Numbered from the stretch's first letter, positions 28,050 to 37,034 are shown. The stretch is 64,000 bases of DNA from Nocardiopsis_B mangrovi (GCF_042653925.1 NZ_JBHSFQ010000009.1:62001-126000), one strand, 5' to 3'. Notes: generated by a model from the sequence alone, not told the origin. A program made the numbers and translations.

Positions 28050-29072
28050 ATGAACGGTGGCCGACGGCCGACGCTGGAGATGGTGGCCGCGCGCGCGGGG
28101 GTCGGGCGCGGCACCGTCTCACGCGTCATCAACGGGTCCGACCAGGTCAGCCCGGCGACGCGCGAGGCGGTGCGCGCCGCGATCGCCGAGCTGGGCTATG
28201 TGCCCAACCACGCCGCCCGGACCCTGGTCACCCGGCGCACCGACACCGTCGCCCTCGTCGTCTCCGAGCCCGACGAGCGGCTGTTCGCCCAGCCCTTCTT
28301 CGCCGACGTGGTCCGCGGGGTCAGCGCGGTGCTCAACGAGCGTGAGCTTCAACTCATGCTCACCACCGCGCGCTCCGCGGACGAACACGACCGGCTGGGC
28401 GACTACCTCACCGGCCACCACGTCGACGGCGTGCTGCTGGTGTCGCTGCACCGCCACGACCCGCTGCCCGACCGGCTGGCCGAGGCGGGGGTGCCCCTCG
28501 TCATCGGCGGCCGGCCGCAGTGGCAGACCCGCCACCCCATCCACTACGTCGACATCGACAACGTCGGCGGCGCGCGGATGGCCACCGAGCGGCTGATCCG
28601 GACCGGGCGCGAGCGCATCGCCACCGTCGCCGGGCCGCAGGACATGGGCGCGGGGGAGGACCGGCTGGTCGGCTACCGGTCGGCACTGGCCGACGCCGGC
28701 CGCCCCGCCCCCGGGGAGCTGACCGCCTTCGGCGACTTCAGTTTCGAGAGCGGCGAGGCGGCCATGCGCCGGCTGCTGGAGACGACGCCCGGCCTCGACG
28801 GCGTCTTCGCCGCTTCCGACCCCATGGCGCTGGGGGCCATGCGGGTGCTGCGCGCATCGGGCCGCCGCGTCCCCGAGGACGTGGCGGTCATCGGCTACGA
28901 CGACTCCAGCTTCGCCCTGCACAACGACCCCCCTCTGACCACCGTGCACCAGCCCACCACCCGCATGGGCGGGGAGATGGCGCGGCTGCTGGCCGACAGC
29001 GTCATCCCCGGCGCCAGCGCCTCCCACCGGCTCATCCTCGACCCCCACCTGGTGGTGCGCGAGACGGCGTGA
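28050..29072 (+). CDS. celR: LacI-family cellobiose repressor CelR/CebR
   Basis: 340 residues. The helix-turn-helix PTLEMVAARAGVGRGTVSRVINGSDQVSP lies at residues 7-35, followed by the hinge helix NHAARTLVTRRTDTVALVVSEP. The effector domain has MATERLIRTGRERIATVAGPQDM and the C-terminal VIGYDDSSFALHNDPPLTTV segments of LacI proteins. Cellobiose is the expected inducer by orthology. GGAGGG precedes the ATG at 28050. A GGGCGCG/CGCGCCC stem in the 72-base gap after the glucosidase gene may attenuate readthrough. It should repress the box at 23086 and thereby its own operon. Confidence 0.93.
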   Translation: MNGGRRPTLEMVAARAGVGRGTVSRVINGSDQVSPATREAVRAAIAELGYVPNHAARTLVTRRTDTVALVVSEPDERLFAQPFFADVVRGVSAVLNERELQLMLTTARSADEHDRLGDYLTGHHVDGVLLVSLHRHDPLPDRLAEAGVPLVIGGRPQWQTRHPIHYVDIDNVGGARMATERLIRTGRERIATVAGPQDMGAGEDRLVGYRSALADAGRPAPGELTAFGDFSFESGEAAMRRLLETTPGLDGVFAASDPMALGAMRVLRASGRRVPEDVAVIGYDDSSFALHNDPPLTTVHQPTTRMGGEMARLLADSVIPGASASHRLILDPHLVVRETA

Positions 29073-29201
29073 CGCGGGCCCCGGGACCGGCGGCGAACCC
29101 TGGACGCCCGGTGACCGACTGTGCGACGCTGTGCACGCTTTCGCGGTGCGATGGTGAGGGGCCGCCGCCCGGGCGCCGTCCCCCGCTCCTGGAGGGGACC
29201 G

Positions 29202-29417
29202 ATGGACACGCGACCACGCGAGTGCTGTGCGCTCACCGACTGCCCGTGGTGCAGCCGGGACGACCTGGCGTGCCATTACTGCTCGGGATCGGGCCGCTGG
29301 CGGCCGGAGATGCCCGTCCAGGACGGCGACGGCATGATCTCCTGGAAGCGCGTCGAGGAGGAGTGCCGGATGTGCACCGGGACGGGGAAGGCGCACCACC
29401 ACGTCGCCGCCGGCTGA
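29202..29417 (+). CDS. Small cysteine-rich zinc-binding protein
   Basis: 71 residues with nine cysteines. Two CxxCxGxG units (CHYCSGSG and CRMCTGTG) are spaced as in a DnaJ-type zinc finger, preceded by CCALTDCPWC. It should bind zinc. No further domain is present, so it may act as a small chaperone-like or RNA/protein-binding adaptor; the role is unknown. The ATG at 29202 is supported by GGAGGGG six bases upstream. It follows celR by 129 bases and is probably independent of it. Confidence 0.75.
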   Translation: MDTRPRECCALTDCPWCSRDDLACHYCSGSGRWRPEMPVQDGDGMISWKRVEEECRMCTGTGKAHHHVAAG

Positions 29418-29455
29418 GCGGCCGCTCGCGGCGGCGGGCCGCGGCCAGCCCGCGG

Positions 29456-29872
29456 TCAGCCCGCGTCGGTCGCCAGGGGGCAGCGCAGGTCCTCCCAGCC
29501 GTTGGGGGAGCAGCACACGGCCACGATGAAGGCCCGCCCGCCGTCGCGCAGCCGGTAGCCCCACGACACGTCGCGGCCGGCCGACAGATCGCGCTCCGCG
29601 GCGCCGTGGCGGCCCGCGGTCGCGGCCCAGAACGGAGCGGGATCCTCCAGCGCGGCCTCGATCCCGGCGTATCGCTCCGCCATCCAGCCGACGGCGTCGG
29701 CGGCCGCGTCCCACGTCCCCTGGACCGCGTGCGCCGGGCGCCGCAGCCACCAGCAGATCTTGATCGGCGGGACCTCCGACGACCGGAAGCCGGGGCTGTC
29801 GATATGGCCCGCCGCCCGGTGCCGGGCGCGCTCCTCGTCCGATCCGCGCCACTCATATCCGTGGTAGTGCAT
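29456..29872 (-). CDS. Hypothetical protein
   Basis: 138 residues. I do not recognise the family. It begins MHYHGYEWRGSDEERARHRAAG and contains a Trp-rich stretch (IKICWWLRRPAH), a helical WDAAADAVGWMAERY segment, and the C-terminal SWGYRLRDGGRAFIVAVCCSPNGWEDLRCPL, which looks like a beta-rich end with paired cysteines. No signal peptide. The start at 29872 is chosen because GGGAG lies 11 bases upstream and no in-frame site is better. It is convergent with the small cysteine-rich gene and divergent from the next gene. Confidence 0.65.
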   Translation of the reverse strand: MHYHGYEWRGSDEERARHRAAGHIDSPGFRSSEVPPIKICWWLRRPAHAVQGTWDAAADAVGWMAERYAGIEAALEDPAPFWAATAGRHGAAERDLSAGRDVSWGYRLRDGGRAFIVAVCCSPNGWEDLRCPLATDAG

Positions 29873-30057
29873 GGGGCAACGCTCCCACGTTCCGGGCCGC
29901 CCGCGCGGGCACACCCCGGGATCGGTCCGCGCGGTCCCCGAGCGCCGCCCGCACCGCAACGGGCGCCGTCCTCATAGGCTCCCGGCCCGGGATACCGTGC
30001 ACTAGGGCGGTGGCGGCCGGACGGCCGGATACAGCCGGCCGGGGGAGGGGATGCGTC

Positions 30058-30735
30058 ATGCGCTGGGTCACCTATCTGTCGCCGAGCGGGGGCGGCGAGC
30101 GGGCAGGGGTCATCGACGACGGCTGCGTGTTCGGCTACCCGGGCGGGCAGAGCCTCCCCGAGCTGCTGGCCGGGAACGGCGATGCGCTCGGCGACGCCTT
30201 CCAGCGCGCGCTGGCCGCTCCGGTGGAGATCATCGTGGAGTTCGAGACCCGGCTGTGCGCCCCGGTGCGCCCCGCCGCGCCGGTCCCCGCCTTCACCGGC
30301 GGGGGCTGGACGACCCTCGACCCCGCCCTGGTCCGCGGCACCGACGACGGGGCCGGCCTGCCGCCCGGTGCCGAGGCGGTGTCGGCCGCGGTGGGCGCGG
30401 TCGCGCTCTTCGGCGCCGGGGGCCGCCACGTGGGCTACGCCCCCGCCTGCCTGTGGCGTACCCCCGGGCGGGTGCCGGTGTCGCTCACCCTGGGCCCGGC
30501 GGTCGTCACCGGTGACGAGTTCGACGGCTCGGACCTGAGCGTGGCCGCCTCGGTGGACGACACCGAGCTGGCCCGCGCCGAGATCGGCGGCGGCCTGGGC
30601 TGGGTGCCGGCCGGGCACGGCGGCATGGCGGCGTACCTGCCGGCCGAGACCCGCCTCCTGGAGCCGGGCGAGGAGCTGTTCGTCGACGGCGGCGCCCTGG
30701 GCGACTTCGAGATCCGGGTGGGCTCCGGGGTGTAG
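30058..30735 (+). CDS. FAH-like protein with degenerate catalytic core
   Basis: 225 residues. The N-terminus MRWVTYLSPSGGGERAGVIDDG followed by LPELLAGN is typical of the N-terminal part of fumarylacetoacetate hydrolase family proteins, and SLTLGPAVVTGDEFD and ELFVDGGALGDFEIRVGSGV also echo that fold. However, the Glu-x-Glu metal-binding motif and the usual GxDxxxRD-type segments are not visible, and the protein is about 60 residues short, so it may be non-catalytic. The ATG at 30058 is preferred over an out-of-frame ATG at 30051; GGGGAGGGG lies upstream. The function is unknown. Confidence 0.7.
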   Translation: MRWVTYLSPSGGGERAGVIDDGCVFGYPGGQSLPELLAGNGDALGDAFQRALAAPVEIIVEFETRLCAPVRPAAPVPAFTGGGWTTLDPALVRGTDDGAGLPPGAEAVSAAVGAVALFGAGGRHVGYAPACLWRTPGRVPVSLTLGPAVVTGDEFDGSDLSVAASVDDTELARAEIGGGLGWVPAGHGGMAAYLPAETRLLEPGEELFVDGGALGDFEIRVGSGV

Positions 30736-30788
30736 GGGGCCCGCCGCCGGGCGCGGCGCCTCCGCGGGCGCACCGCCGGCCGCCCGGG

Positions 30789-32054
30789 TCAGCCGGTGTA
30801 CTCCCAGTGCCAGGGCTCGAACCCGTTCTGGGCCCAGGCGGGGTTGTGCCAGTCGTGGCGCGGCCCGTGGGCCATCATCCACACGTACTCCGCTGAGCCG
30901 TGGACGTTCACGCCGCCGCACAGGTCCACGGCGATGCCCAGGCCGTGCGTGCTGGTGCCGGGACTCGCGGCCATCCCGGCCGCCATCTCGCGGAACAGCC
31001 GCACCTGCTCGTGCAGCGGCCGGTAGGAGTCGGCCACGCACATCGGGCGGCCGAAGCGTGAGCGGAAGGCGCCGTCCAGTTCGATGAACGCCGCTGCGGC
31101 GTCGGCGCGGAGCCGCTCGCCGGTCTGCGGCAGCGGGCACAGCGCCGAATCGGGGATGCGCCCGTTGGCGTAGCCCGCGGTGCGCACCGATGTGCAGCCG
31201 GGCGCCCGGCCGACGGCCGTCGCCGTGGCGGGGGGCGGCGGGTCCTCGCCGCGGCTTTCATCGCGGTCGTCGTCGCGGGCCGCGGCCGCGGCCCGGTCGA
31301 GGGCCTGCTCGCGCCGGCGCTCCAAGGAGTCGGTGCGGTCGTGCGCCGCCGCGAGGGCGAGTTCCAGTTCGGTCTGCTCGGCGAGGATGTCCGCGACCGC
31401 CCCCTCCTGCTCGGCAACGGCGTCCAGGGCCTTGTGCTTGGCGGCTTCGGCGTCGCCGGCCGCGGCGCGGCTCGCCGCGGCGGATTCCGCCGCGCGCCGC
31501 GCCAGGGTCCCGGTGGCGGTGCCGGCGGCATCGGCGCGGTCGAGGACCTGGCCGCGGTGGCCGCTGAGCAGCCGGAGATAAGAAGCGCGGTCGACGACCT
31601 CCTGGGGGCCGCGGGCCGCGGTCCAGGCGACGGCGGGGGAGAGGTCGGCCCCCGTGTAGGCGGCGACGGCGTAGGCGACGGCATCGCGGCGGGCACCGTC
31701 GCCGGCCGTGGCGGCGCCATCGGCGGCGCGCCGGGCCGAGCGCGCGCGCCGCTCGGCGTCGTCGCGGCGCTCGACGGCGTCGCCGTAGGCGAGGATCGCG
31801 CGGTCGGCCTCCGCGTGCAGGCCGTCGAGCTCGGCCCGGACGCCGGCCAGCCGGGCGGTCAGCTCGCCCACGGTGTCGGCGCGCTCCTGTTCGGCGGCGC
31901 GGGCGCGTTCGATGTCGTCGGCGCCGGGCGGATCGGCGGGGGTGTCCGGCCGGCCGGCGGCGACCAGCCCGGCCAGGAGGACGGCGGCGAGGGCGGCGCG
32001 GAGCGCGGCCGTGCCGGGGCCCGGCCGGACCGCACCGCCTCGGCTGCCTATCAC
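30789..32054 (-). CDS. Secreted coiled-coil D-alanyl-D-alanine carboxypeptidase (M15 VanY type)
   Basis: 421 residues. The signal-like segment AALRAALAAVLLAGLVAAG is followed by a 230-residue Ala/Arg/Glu-rich coiled coil. The last 130 residues are an M15B peptidase domain: the SYRPLHEQ motif, the zinc ligands in STHGLGIAVDLCGG (His...Asp) and WHWEY (His). It should trim peptidoglycan stem peptides outside the cell. The GTG at 32054 has AGGGGG eight bases upstream. A cysteine pair may cross-link the catalytic domain. The layout parallels the secreted protein at 18551-19579. Confidence 0.9.
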   Translation of the reverse strand: MIGSRGGAVRPGPGTAALRAALAAVLLAGLVAAGRPDTPADPPGADDIERARAAEQERADTVGELTARLAGVRAELDGLHAEADRAILAYGDAVERRDDAERRARSARRAADGAATAGDGARRDAVAYAVAAYTGADLSPAVAWTAARGPQEVVDRASYLRLLSGHRGQVLDRADAAGTATGTLARRAAESAAASRAAAGDAEAAKHKALDAVAEQEGAVADILAEQTELELALAAAHDRTDSLERRREQALDRAAAAARDDDRDESRGEDPPPPATATAVGRAPGCTSVRTAGYANGRIPDSALCPLPQTGERLRADAAAAFIELDGAFRSRFGRPMCVADSYRPLHEQVRLFREMAAGMAASPGTSTHGLGIAVDLCGGVNVHGSAEYVWMMAHGPRHDWHNPAWAQNGFEPWHWEYTG

Positions 32055-32094
32055 CGGTGTCCCCCTCGTGCCCTTACGCCACGTCCGTCGCTAC

Positions 32095-32109
32095 GTGTCA
32101 CGTTGACAC
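32095..32109. promoter_or_regulatory. Inverted repeat in divergent promoter region
   Basis: GTGTCA-CGT-TGACAC is a perfect six-base inverted repeat 40 bases upstream of the M15 peptidase start. TTGACA within it could also act as a plus-strand -35. The binding protein is unknown. Confidence 0.35.
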
Positions 32110-32540
32110 AGCGTTGTCGTGACATCACCTTTCGTCACCGGTGTGTTCAAAAAGTTATCAATGTGATGGGTGAGGAGAGTGAGGAGGCCCCGTTCCTGCC
32201 CTGATCAACGCGTCATGGGCGGAAACGTGCGGTTACGGGAGCCTGGGTTGCGAAGATCTTCCGGATTGAGTGCCGTCGGAGTCTCGGATACCTCTGTGCT
32301 AATTGGTACGCTATCCACCTCACGTGCACCATTCATGGTTTATGGTGCTCGACGCCTCTCCCCCTCTTGAGGCGCGCCCGGCGCGGACGATCCCCACCCC
32401 ATCCGTCGCCGATCGCCGTGCACGGCCACGCCGAACGGCCGGCCCCGGAGTCACCACGGATCCGCCTGGCAGCCTGCGGCAACTCATGGGGGGCCAACGT
32501 CCATCACCCGAGGCGGTGACACGAAAGGTTGCGAGGGTCC
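32110..32540. other. Divergent intergenic region, M15 peptidase / conservon
   Basis: Together with the repeat at 32095 this forms a 486-base region with notably lower GC at 32110-32165 and 32290-32345, where promoters are expected. No confident -35/-10 pair, RNA family or coding region is seen. The conservon transcript probably starts in the right half. Confidence 0.4.
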
Positions 32541-35500
32541 GTGTCGACACGAGCGACAGAAGATGGTGCAGACTCCCGTCATGAGGAGCCGCCTGCCGGG
32601 CGATCCGGAACCTCTACGCGCAAAGTGCGCTGGTGGGCGCCGCGCGACTGGCGCGTGCGCTCCCGTCTCGTCGCTCTCATCGTCATCCCGACGGTCGTGG
32701 CCCTGGCCCTGGCCGGGCTGAGGGTCTATGAAGGCGTCGTCAACACGCTCACCCACGAGCGCATCGAGAACACGGCGGCCCTCCACGAGGCGGTCGTGGA
32801 GCTGGCCAACCAGCTCGGCCGCGAGCGGCTCGCCAGCGCGGCCTACATCGCCGACAACCCGAACTACGCGCTCCGCTCGGACGGGCTCCGGGGCGCGCTG
32901 GAGGACGAGGTCGAGCTGAGCCTCCAGGCCCAGCAGAGGGTCGACCAGGCGGTGCTCGCCCTGGGCGACCCCGGCACCGAGCTCGCCTCGGACCGGCTGT
33001 CGTCCATGGTGACCGCCATCGAGGGGCTCGACTCCATCCGCGACGAGGTCCAGAGCACCCGCGTCACCGTCCTGCCGACCGTCGCGAAGTACCGGCAGGT
33101 CATCACCTCGATGAGCGACTTCAGCCAGACCATCGCGGAGTCCACCGAGGACACCGAGCTCCGCGAGAGCGTCCGCACCACGACCGCTCTGGGCCGGGCG
33201 CGCGAGCAGCTGTCCTACGAGGCCGCGCTGATGCTGCACTCCCTGGTGCGCGGCACGATGTCGGGCGGTGTGCAGGAAGCCGTCGACGGCGCCCGCGCGC
33301 GCTATGACAACGAGATCCAGAACTTCAGCAACAGCGCCACCCCCGAACAGCGCCAGGTCTTCGACACCACGTTCACCGGCGTCGAGGTGAGCCAGATGGC
33401 CACCACCCGGCTGCGGGTCATGATGCGCGCCGAGACCGACCAGCGGCTCACCGGGATCAGCGACGACGACAACGCGCAGTCCTACCTGGGGGTGGCCACC
33501 ACCTCGCTGGAGCGCATGGAAGAGGTCGAGGACTCCCTGGCCGGCTCCGTGCGGGGCCAGGCGTCCGACCTCCAGGGGGCCGCGCTGATGCGGTCGCTGC
33601 TGGACTCCCTGATCGTCATCTCCGTGATCATCGCGGTCGGCATCATCACCTCCCTGGTGGTGCGGTCGCTGGTCCGCCCGCTGCGGGCGCTGCGCGAGGG
33701 CGCCCTGCGGATCGCCGAGGAGGACCTGCCCGGCGCCATCAGCCGGATGCAGGAGCTGAACACGGCCCCGGACGAGGTCGAGGTCAAGCCCATCGCCGTG
33801 TCCTCGCACGACGAGATCGGCGAGGTCGCGCGCTCCTTCGACGAAGTCCACCGGGTGGCGCTGCGCCTGGCCTCCGACGAAGCCGCCCTCCGCAGCAACG
33901 TCAACGCGATGTTCGTCAACCTCTCCCGCCGCAGCCAGACCCTGGTCGAGCGCCAGCTCCGGCTGATCGACGGCCTGGAGCAGAGCGAGCAGGACTCCGA
34001 CCGGCTGTCCGACCTCTTCTCGCTCGACCACCTGGCCACCCGCATGCGCCGCAACAACGAGAACCTCCTCGTTCTCTCGGGCCAGGACAACACCCGCAAG
34101 TGGGCGCAGCCCGTCCCGCTGGTCGACGTGCTGCGCGGCGCCATCTCCGAGGTCGAGCAGTACGACCGCGTCAACGTCCGCGCCCCCTCCCACATCTCGG
34201 TGCTGGGCCGGCCGGTCAACGACGTCATCCACCTGGTCGCCGAGCTGGTCGAGAACGCCACCTCCTTCTCCTCGCAGGACACCCAGGTCTCGGTGACCGC
34301 CCAGGTCCTCGACGGCGGCGGCGTCCTGGTCGAGGTCACAGACAGCGGCATCGGCATGGCCCCCGATGAGATCGTCTCGACCAACACCCGCCTGGCCGAG
34401 CCGCCCGTCATCGACGTCGGCGTCTCCCGGCGCATGGGCCTGTTCGTGGTCAGCCGCCTGGCCGCCCGCCACGGCATCCAGGTGCGGCTGTCGGAGGCCC
34501 ACAACGGCGGCATCATCGCGGCCGCGGTCTTCCCGCCCGACCTGCTGATCACCCCGGTGGAGCAGCCCGCGCCGCTCTCGCCGGGCTCGGCCCCCGGAAC
34601 CCCCGACACCTACGCCGACGCCGCCGCGGCCTTCGCCGCCAGCCCCGCGCCGCCGGAGCCCGACGACATGTGGTCGACGTCGCGCGGCAACGGCGCCGGC
34701 GACCTGCCCAAGCGCAGCCCCGGCGTCGCCCCGCGGCCCGGCGACGACTCCGGGCCCGCGGGCGGCGGCCGCCGCGAGGAGCACCCGCCCAGCGGCGAGG
34801 ACCTGTGGCGCACCGGCTGGAACGCGCCCTCCGCGCCCCCGGCCCCGGAACCCCCGCCCGCACCCGAGCCCCTGCGCAGCGAGCCCCCGCTCCCCGAGCG
34901 GACCCGCGCCCAGGAGCCCCGGGTCGAGCCCGTGGAGCCCGTGCAGCCCTACTCCTCCTACGGCGCCGGCCCCGCCTCGCGCGGACGCGACGCCCTGGAC
35001 CCGCCCGGTGCGGGGGAGCGGCCGGCGGAGCGCCTCCCGGCCGAGGAGACACGCTCCTGGCACGCCGAGCCGGAGTCCGCGGGCGGCGTCTGGGCGGCGG
35101 CACGCGACCGGTCGGCCGCGGACCGCTCCGGCCCCCGGCCGGGCGACCCCGAGGCCCGCGAGGGCTACGGATCCACCGCCTACCTGTCCCGGCGCTACGG
35201 CGGGGGCGCGGCGGGCCGCGACACGGTCGTGCCGCCCTCCCCCGAGCACGCCGCCGAGGCGCTGCCGATCTTCGACGCCATCGAGTCCAACTGGTTCCGC
35301 CGGCGCACCGGCGGGCCCGTCTCCGAGCCCGAGACCGGTCCGATCCCGCGCGTCAACGGCGCCGGTGCCAACGGCGGCGGCCCGGGCGGCCGGACCGCGG
35401 CGGCCACGGGCGCCGCGTCCGCCCCGGACGCCGCGGCCGACACCGCCACCCCGCCGGCCGGAATGGGGGGCGCCCGCGACCGCACAGCGGGCGTCTACCG

Positions 35501-35900
35501 CAGGCCCCGCCCGCACTCGCGCCCCGCACCCACACCTCCGGCTCCGCCCGCGGCTCCGCCCGCGGCTCCGCCCGCGGCGGGTGCGGAGCAGGTGCCGCTG
35601 CGCCCGAGCAGCGCTCCCGAGCAGCCGAGGACCGAGGACGAGTGGCACTCCGACGCCGACCGCGGCTGGAAGGCCGCGCGCAGCGCCTCGGAGCCCATCG
35701 CCGGCGGCCTGACGAGTTCGGGGTTGCCAAAACGCGTTCCTAAGGCAAACCTTGTCCCCGGTACGGCTCCCCAGCCGGAGAACGTCAAGCAGATTCCGGC
35801 GCGTTCCGCGGATCGCGTGCGTAATCGCTTCTCGGGCTTCCAGAAGGGGATCCGCGAAGGGCGCAACCGAACCGGCGATCAGCCCTCCGAGGAGAACTAG
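32541..35900 (+). CDS. cvnA: Conservon sensor kinase-like protein CvnA
   Basis: 1119 residues. First gene of a cvnABCD unit, in which a membrane sensor talks to a roadblock protein, a DUF742 protein and a small GTPase. Domains: membrane segment at about 35-60, extracellular nitrate/nitrite-sensor-like helical domain (about 60-350), second membrane segment (SLIVISVIIAVGIITSLVV), HAMP linker, a pseudo-dimerisation helix with LDHLATRMRRNNENLLVLSG, and a HATPase domain with ELVENATSF, DSGIGM and GLFVVSRLA. Residues from about 670 onward are a 450-residue Pro/Ala-rich tail that looks disordered. The start is uncertain: GTG 32541 or TTG 32529, neither with ideal spacing. The tail contains a short tandem repeat. 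Confidence 0.93.
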   Translation: MSTRATEDGADSRHEEPPAGRSGTSTRKVRWWAPRDWRVRSRLVALIVIPTVVALALAGLRVYEGVVNTLTHERIENTAALHEAVVELANQLGRERLASAAYIADNPNYALRSDGLRGALEDEVELSLQAQQRVDQAVLALGDPGTELASDRLSSMVTAIEGLDSIRDEVQSTRVTVLPTVAKYRQVITSMSDFSQTIAESTEDTELRESVRTTTALGRAREQLSYEAALMLHSLVRGTMSGGVQEAVDGARARYDNEIQNFSNSATPEQRQVFDTTFTGVEVSQMATTRLRVMMRAETDQRLTGISDDDNAQSYLGVATTSLERMEEVEDSLAGSVRGQASDLQGAALMRSLLDSLIVISVIIAVGIITSLVVRSLVRPLRALREGALRIAEEDLPGAISRMQELNTAPDEVEVKPIAVSSHDEIGEVARSFDEVHRVALRLASDEAALRSNVNAMFVNLSRRSQTLVERQLRLIDGLEQSEQDSDRLSDLFSLDHLATRMRRNNENLLVLSGQDNTRKWAQPVPLVDVLRGAISEVEQYDRVNVRAPSHISVLGRPVNDVIHLVAELVENATSFSSQDTQVSVTAQVLDGGGVLVEVTDSGIGMAPDEIVSTNTRLAEPPVIDVGVSRRMGLFVVSRLAARHGIQVRLSEAHNGGIIAAAVFPPDLLITPVEQPAPLSPGSAPGTPDTYADAAAAFAASPAPPEPDDMWSTSRGNGAGDLPKRSPGVAPRPGDDSGPAGGGRREEHPPSGEDLWRTGWNAPSAPPAPEPPPAPEPLRSEPPLPERTRAQEPRVEPVEPVQPYSSYGAGPASRGRDALDPPGAGERPAERLPAEETRSWHAEPESAGGVWAAARDRSAADRSGPRPGDPEAREGYGSTAYLSRRYGGGAAGRDTVVPPSPEHAAEALPIFDAIESNWFRRRTGGPVSEPETGPIPRVNGAGANGGGPGGRTAAATGAASAPDAAADTATPPAGMGGARDRTAGVYRRPRPHSRPAPTPPAPPAAPPAAPPAAGAEQVPLRPSSAPEQPRTEDEWHSDADRGWKAARSASEPIAGGLTSSGLPKRVPKANLVPGTAPQPENVKQIPARSADRVRNRFSGFQKGIREGRNRTGDQPSEEN
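35541..35576 (+). repeat. Three tandem 12-bp units in cvnA tail
   Basis: GCTCCGCCCGCG is repeated three times exactly, encoding an APPA repeat in the disordered C-terminal tail. Copy number may vary between strains by slippage. Confidence 0.85.
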
Positions 35901-36117
35901 TGTTCAGCGCGGGTACGTCCGGGCACGGCCCGGCACCCCGCGGCGCGGCCCGAGGGCCGTGCCGCGGGGGCAGCCGGAGATCACGGATGAGGCATGAATT
36001 AGCATCATCTGCACTTCTCGCGACATTCAACCCCATAAGGTCACTACAGAAGAACACTCGGCTGGCGGCCCCCTGCGTGGGCGGCCGACGCGAAAGCTGG
36101 GATGGACAGGAGCGCAG
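35901..36117. other. Gap between cvnA and cvnB
   Basis: 217 bases, unusually long inside a conservon. A GGCACGGCCC/GGGCCGTGCC-type inverted repeat near 35924-35965 could act as a hairpin, and 35990-36060 is relatively AT-rich, so a separate promoter for cvnBCD is possible. No gene is seen. Confidence 0.4.
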
Positions 36118-36519
36118 ATGAATCAACCGGTGAATGAGCTCAACTGGCTGATCACTGACTTCGCGAATCGCGTACCGGATGTCGCGCACGCGATCGTCGT
36201 TTCGTCGGACGGCCTGCCGCTGGCGGCCTCCGCCGGTTTCCCAGCCGACCGGGCCGACCAGTTGGCGGCCATCGCCTCGGGTCTGTCCAGCCTCACCCAG
36301 GGCGCGTCGCGCGTCTTCGAGGGCGGAGCGGTCGCGCAGACCGTCGTCGAGATGGAACGTGGGCTACTGCTCATCATGTCCATCGGCGACGGCTCCTGCC
36401 TGGCCGTCCTCGCCGCCGCGGAATGCGACCTGGGACTCGTCGCGTATGAGATGACCCTGCTCGTCGAGCGGGCCGGGAGGGCGCTGACTCCGGCGGCGCG
36501 CACCTCGGGAATCCACTGA
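36118..36519 (+). CDS. cvnB: Roadblock/LC7 protein CvnB
   Basis: 133 residues of the roadblock/LC7 fold, related to MglB-type GTPase regulators. It begins LNWLITDFANRVPDVAHAIVVSSDGLPLAAS and has the internal QLAAIASGLSSLTQGASRVFEGG and ECDLGLVAYEMTLLVERAG segments. It probably acts with CvnD as a GTPase-activating or scaffolding partner and contacts CvnA. The ATG at 36118 follows GGACAGGAG. It is 23 bases before cvnC. Confidence 0.95.
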   Translation: MNQPVNELNWLITDFANRVPDVAHAIVVSSDGLPLAASAGFPADRADQLAAIASGLSSLTQGASRVFEGGAVAQTVVEMERGLLLIMSIGDGSCLAVLAAAECDLGLVAYEMTLLVERAGRALTPAARTSGIH

Positions 36520-36542
36520 CCCCCACCCCACAGGAGGAAGTG

Positions 36543-37034
36543 GTGGCACCTCACAGCAGAGATGCCGGGAACGCGTCGTGGTTCGCTCAGCCTCCGGGGG
36601 CCCCCAGGGTCCTCGCTGACGGTTCGGGCGGCGCGGACGTTCAACGACCCACCCAGCAACCAGTCGACCAACAACCCAGGCCGGCGGCCAACAACGCCCC
36701 CAGCTCGCTGGTCCGGCCCTACGCTGTCACACGGGGCCGGACCAAGCCGAAGTCCCAGCTCCCGCTGGAGGCGCTGATCTCCTCGACGACGACCGCACGC
36801 GGCGAGACCGGAAACCTCACCCCGGAGTGCCAGGCCATCAGCGACCTGTGTCGCGAATGGCGCTCCGTCGCCGAGGTCTCCGCGCTGCTGCGGATCCCGC
36901 TCGGCGTCGCGAGAGTGCTCGTGGCGGACATGTCGGAGCAGGGCCTGATCCAGATCAGGTCCTCGCTCAACACCGAGAGCCGGCCCAATGCCAACCTTCT
37001 TGAAAGGGTGCTCAGTGGACTTCGCAAGCTCTAG
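36543..37034 (+). CDS. cvnC: DUF742 protein CvnC
   Basis: 163 residues. The C-terminal DUF742 region resembles a winged helix: SLVRPYAVTRGRT, LPLEALISST, ECQAISDLCREWRSVAEVSALLRIPLGVARVLVADM and the terminal LLERVLSGLRKL are family signatures. The first 55 residues are a variable Pro/Gln-rich segment. Start choice: GTG 36543 has GGAGG five bases upstream; GTG 36540 would leave only two. It overlaps cvnD by 20 bases, so translation is coupled. Confidence 0.93.
   Translation: MAPHSRDAGNASWFAQPPGAPRVLADGSGGADVQRPTQQPVDQQPRPAANNAPSSLVRPYAVTRGRTKPKSQLPLEALISSTTTARGETGNLTPECQAISDLCREWRSVAEVSALLRIPLGVARVLVADMSEQGLIQIRSSLNTESRPNANLLERVLSGLRKL

Noticed and set aside
29873..29890. A second CelR-like box (GGGGCAACGCTCCCA region)
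   Set aside because: Only one half-site matches; the left arm is not TGGGAG, so it is not a credible operator.
32484..35648. A 1054-codon minus-strand open frame across cvnA
   Set aside because: Antisense shadow of the conservon kinase; composition is repetitive and no ribosome site or domain is present.
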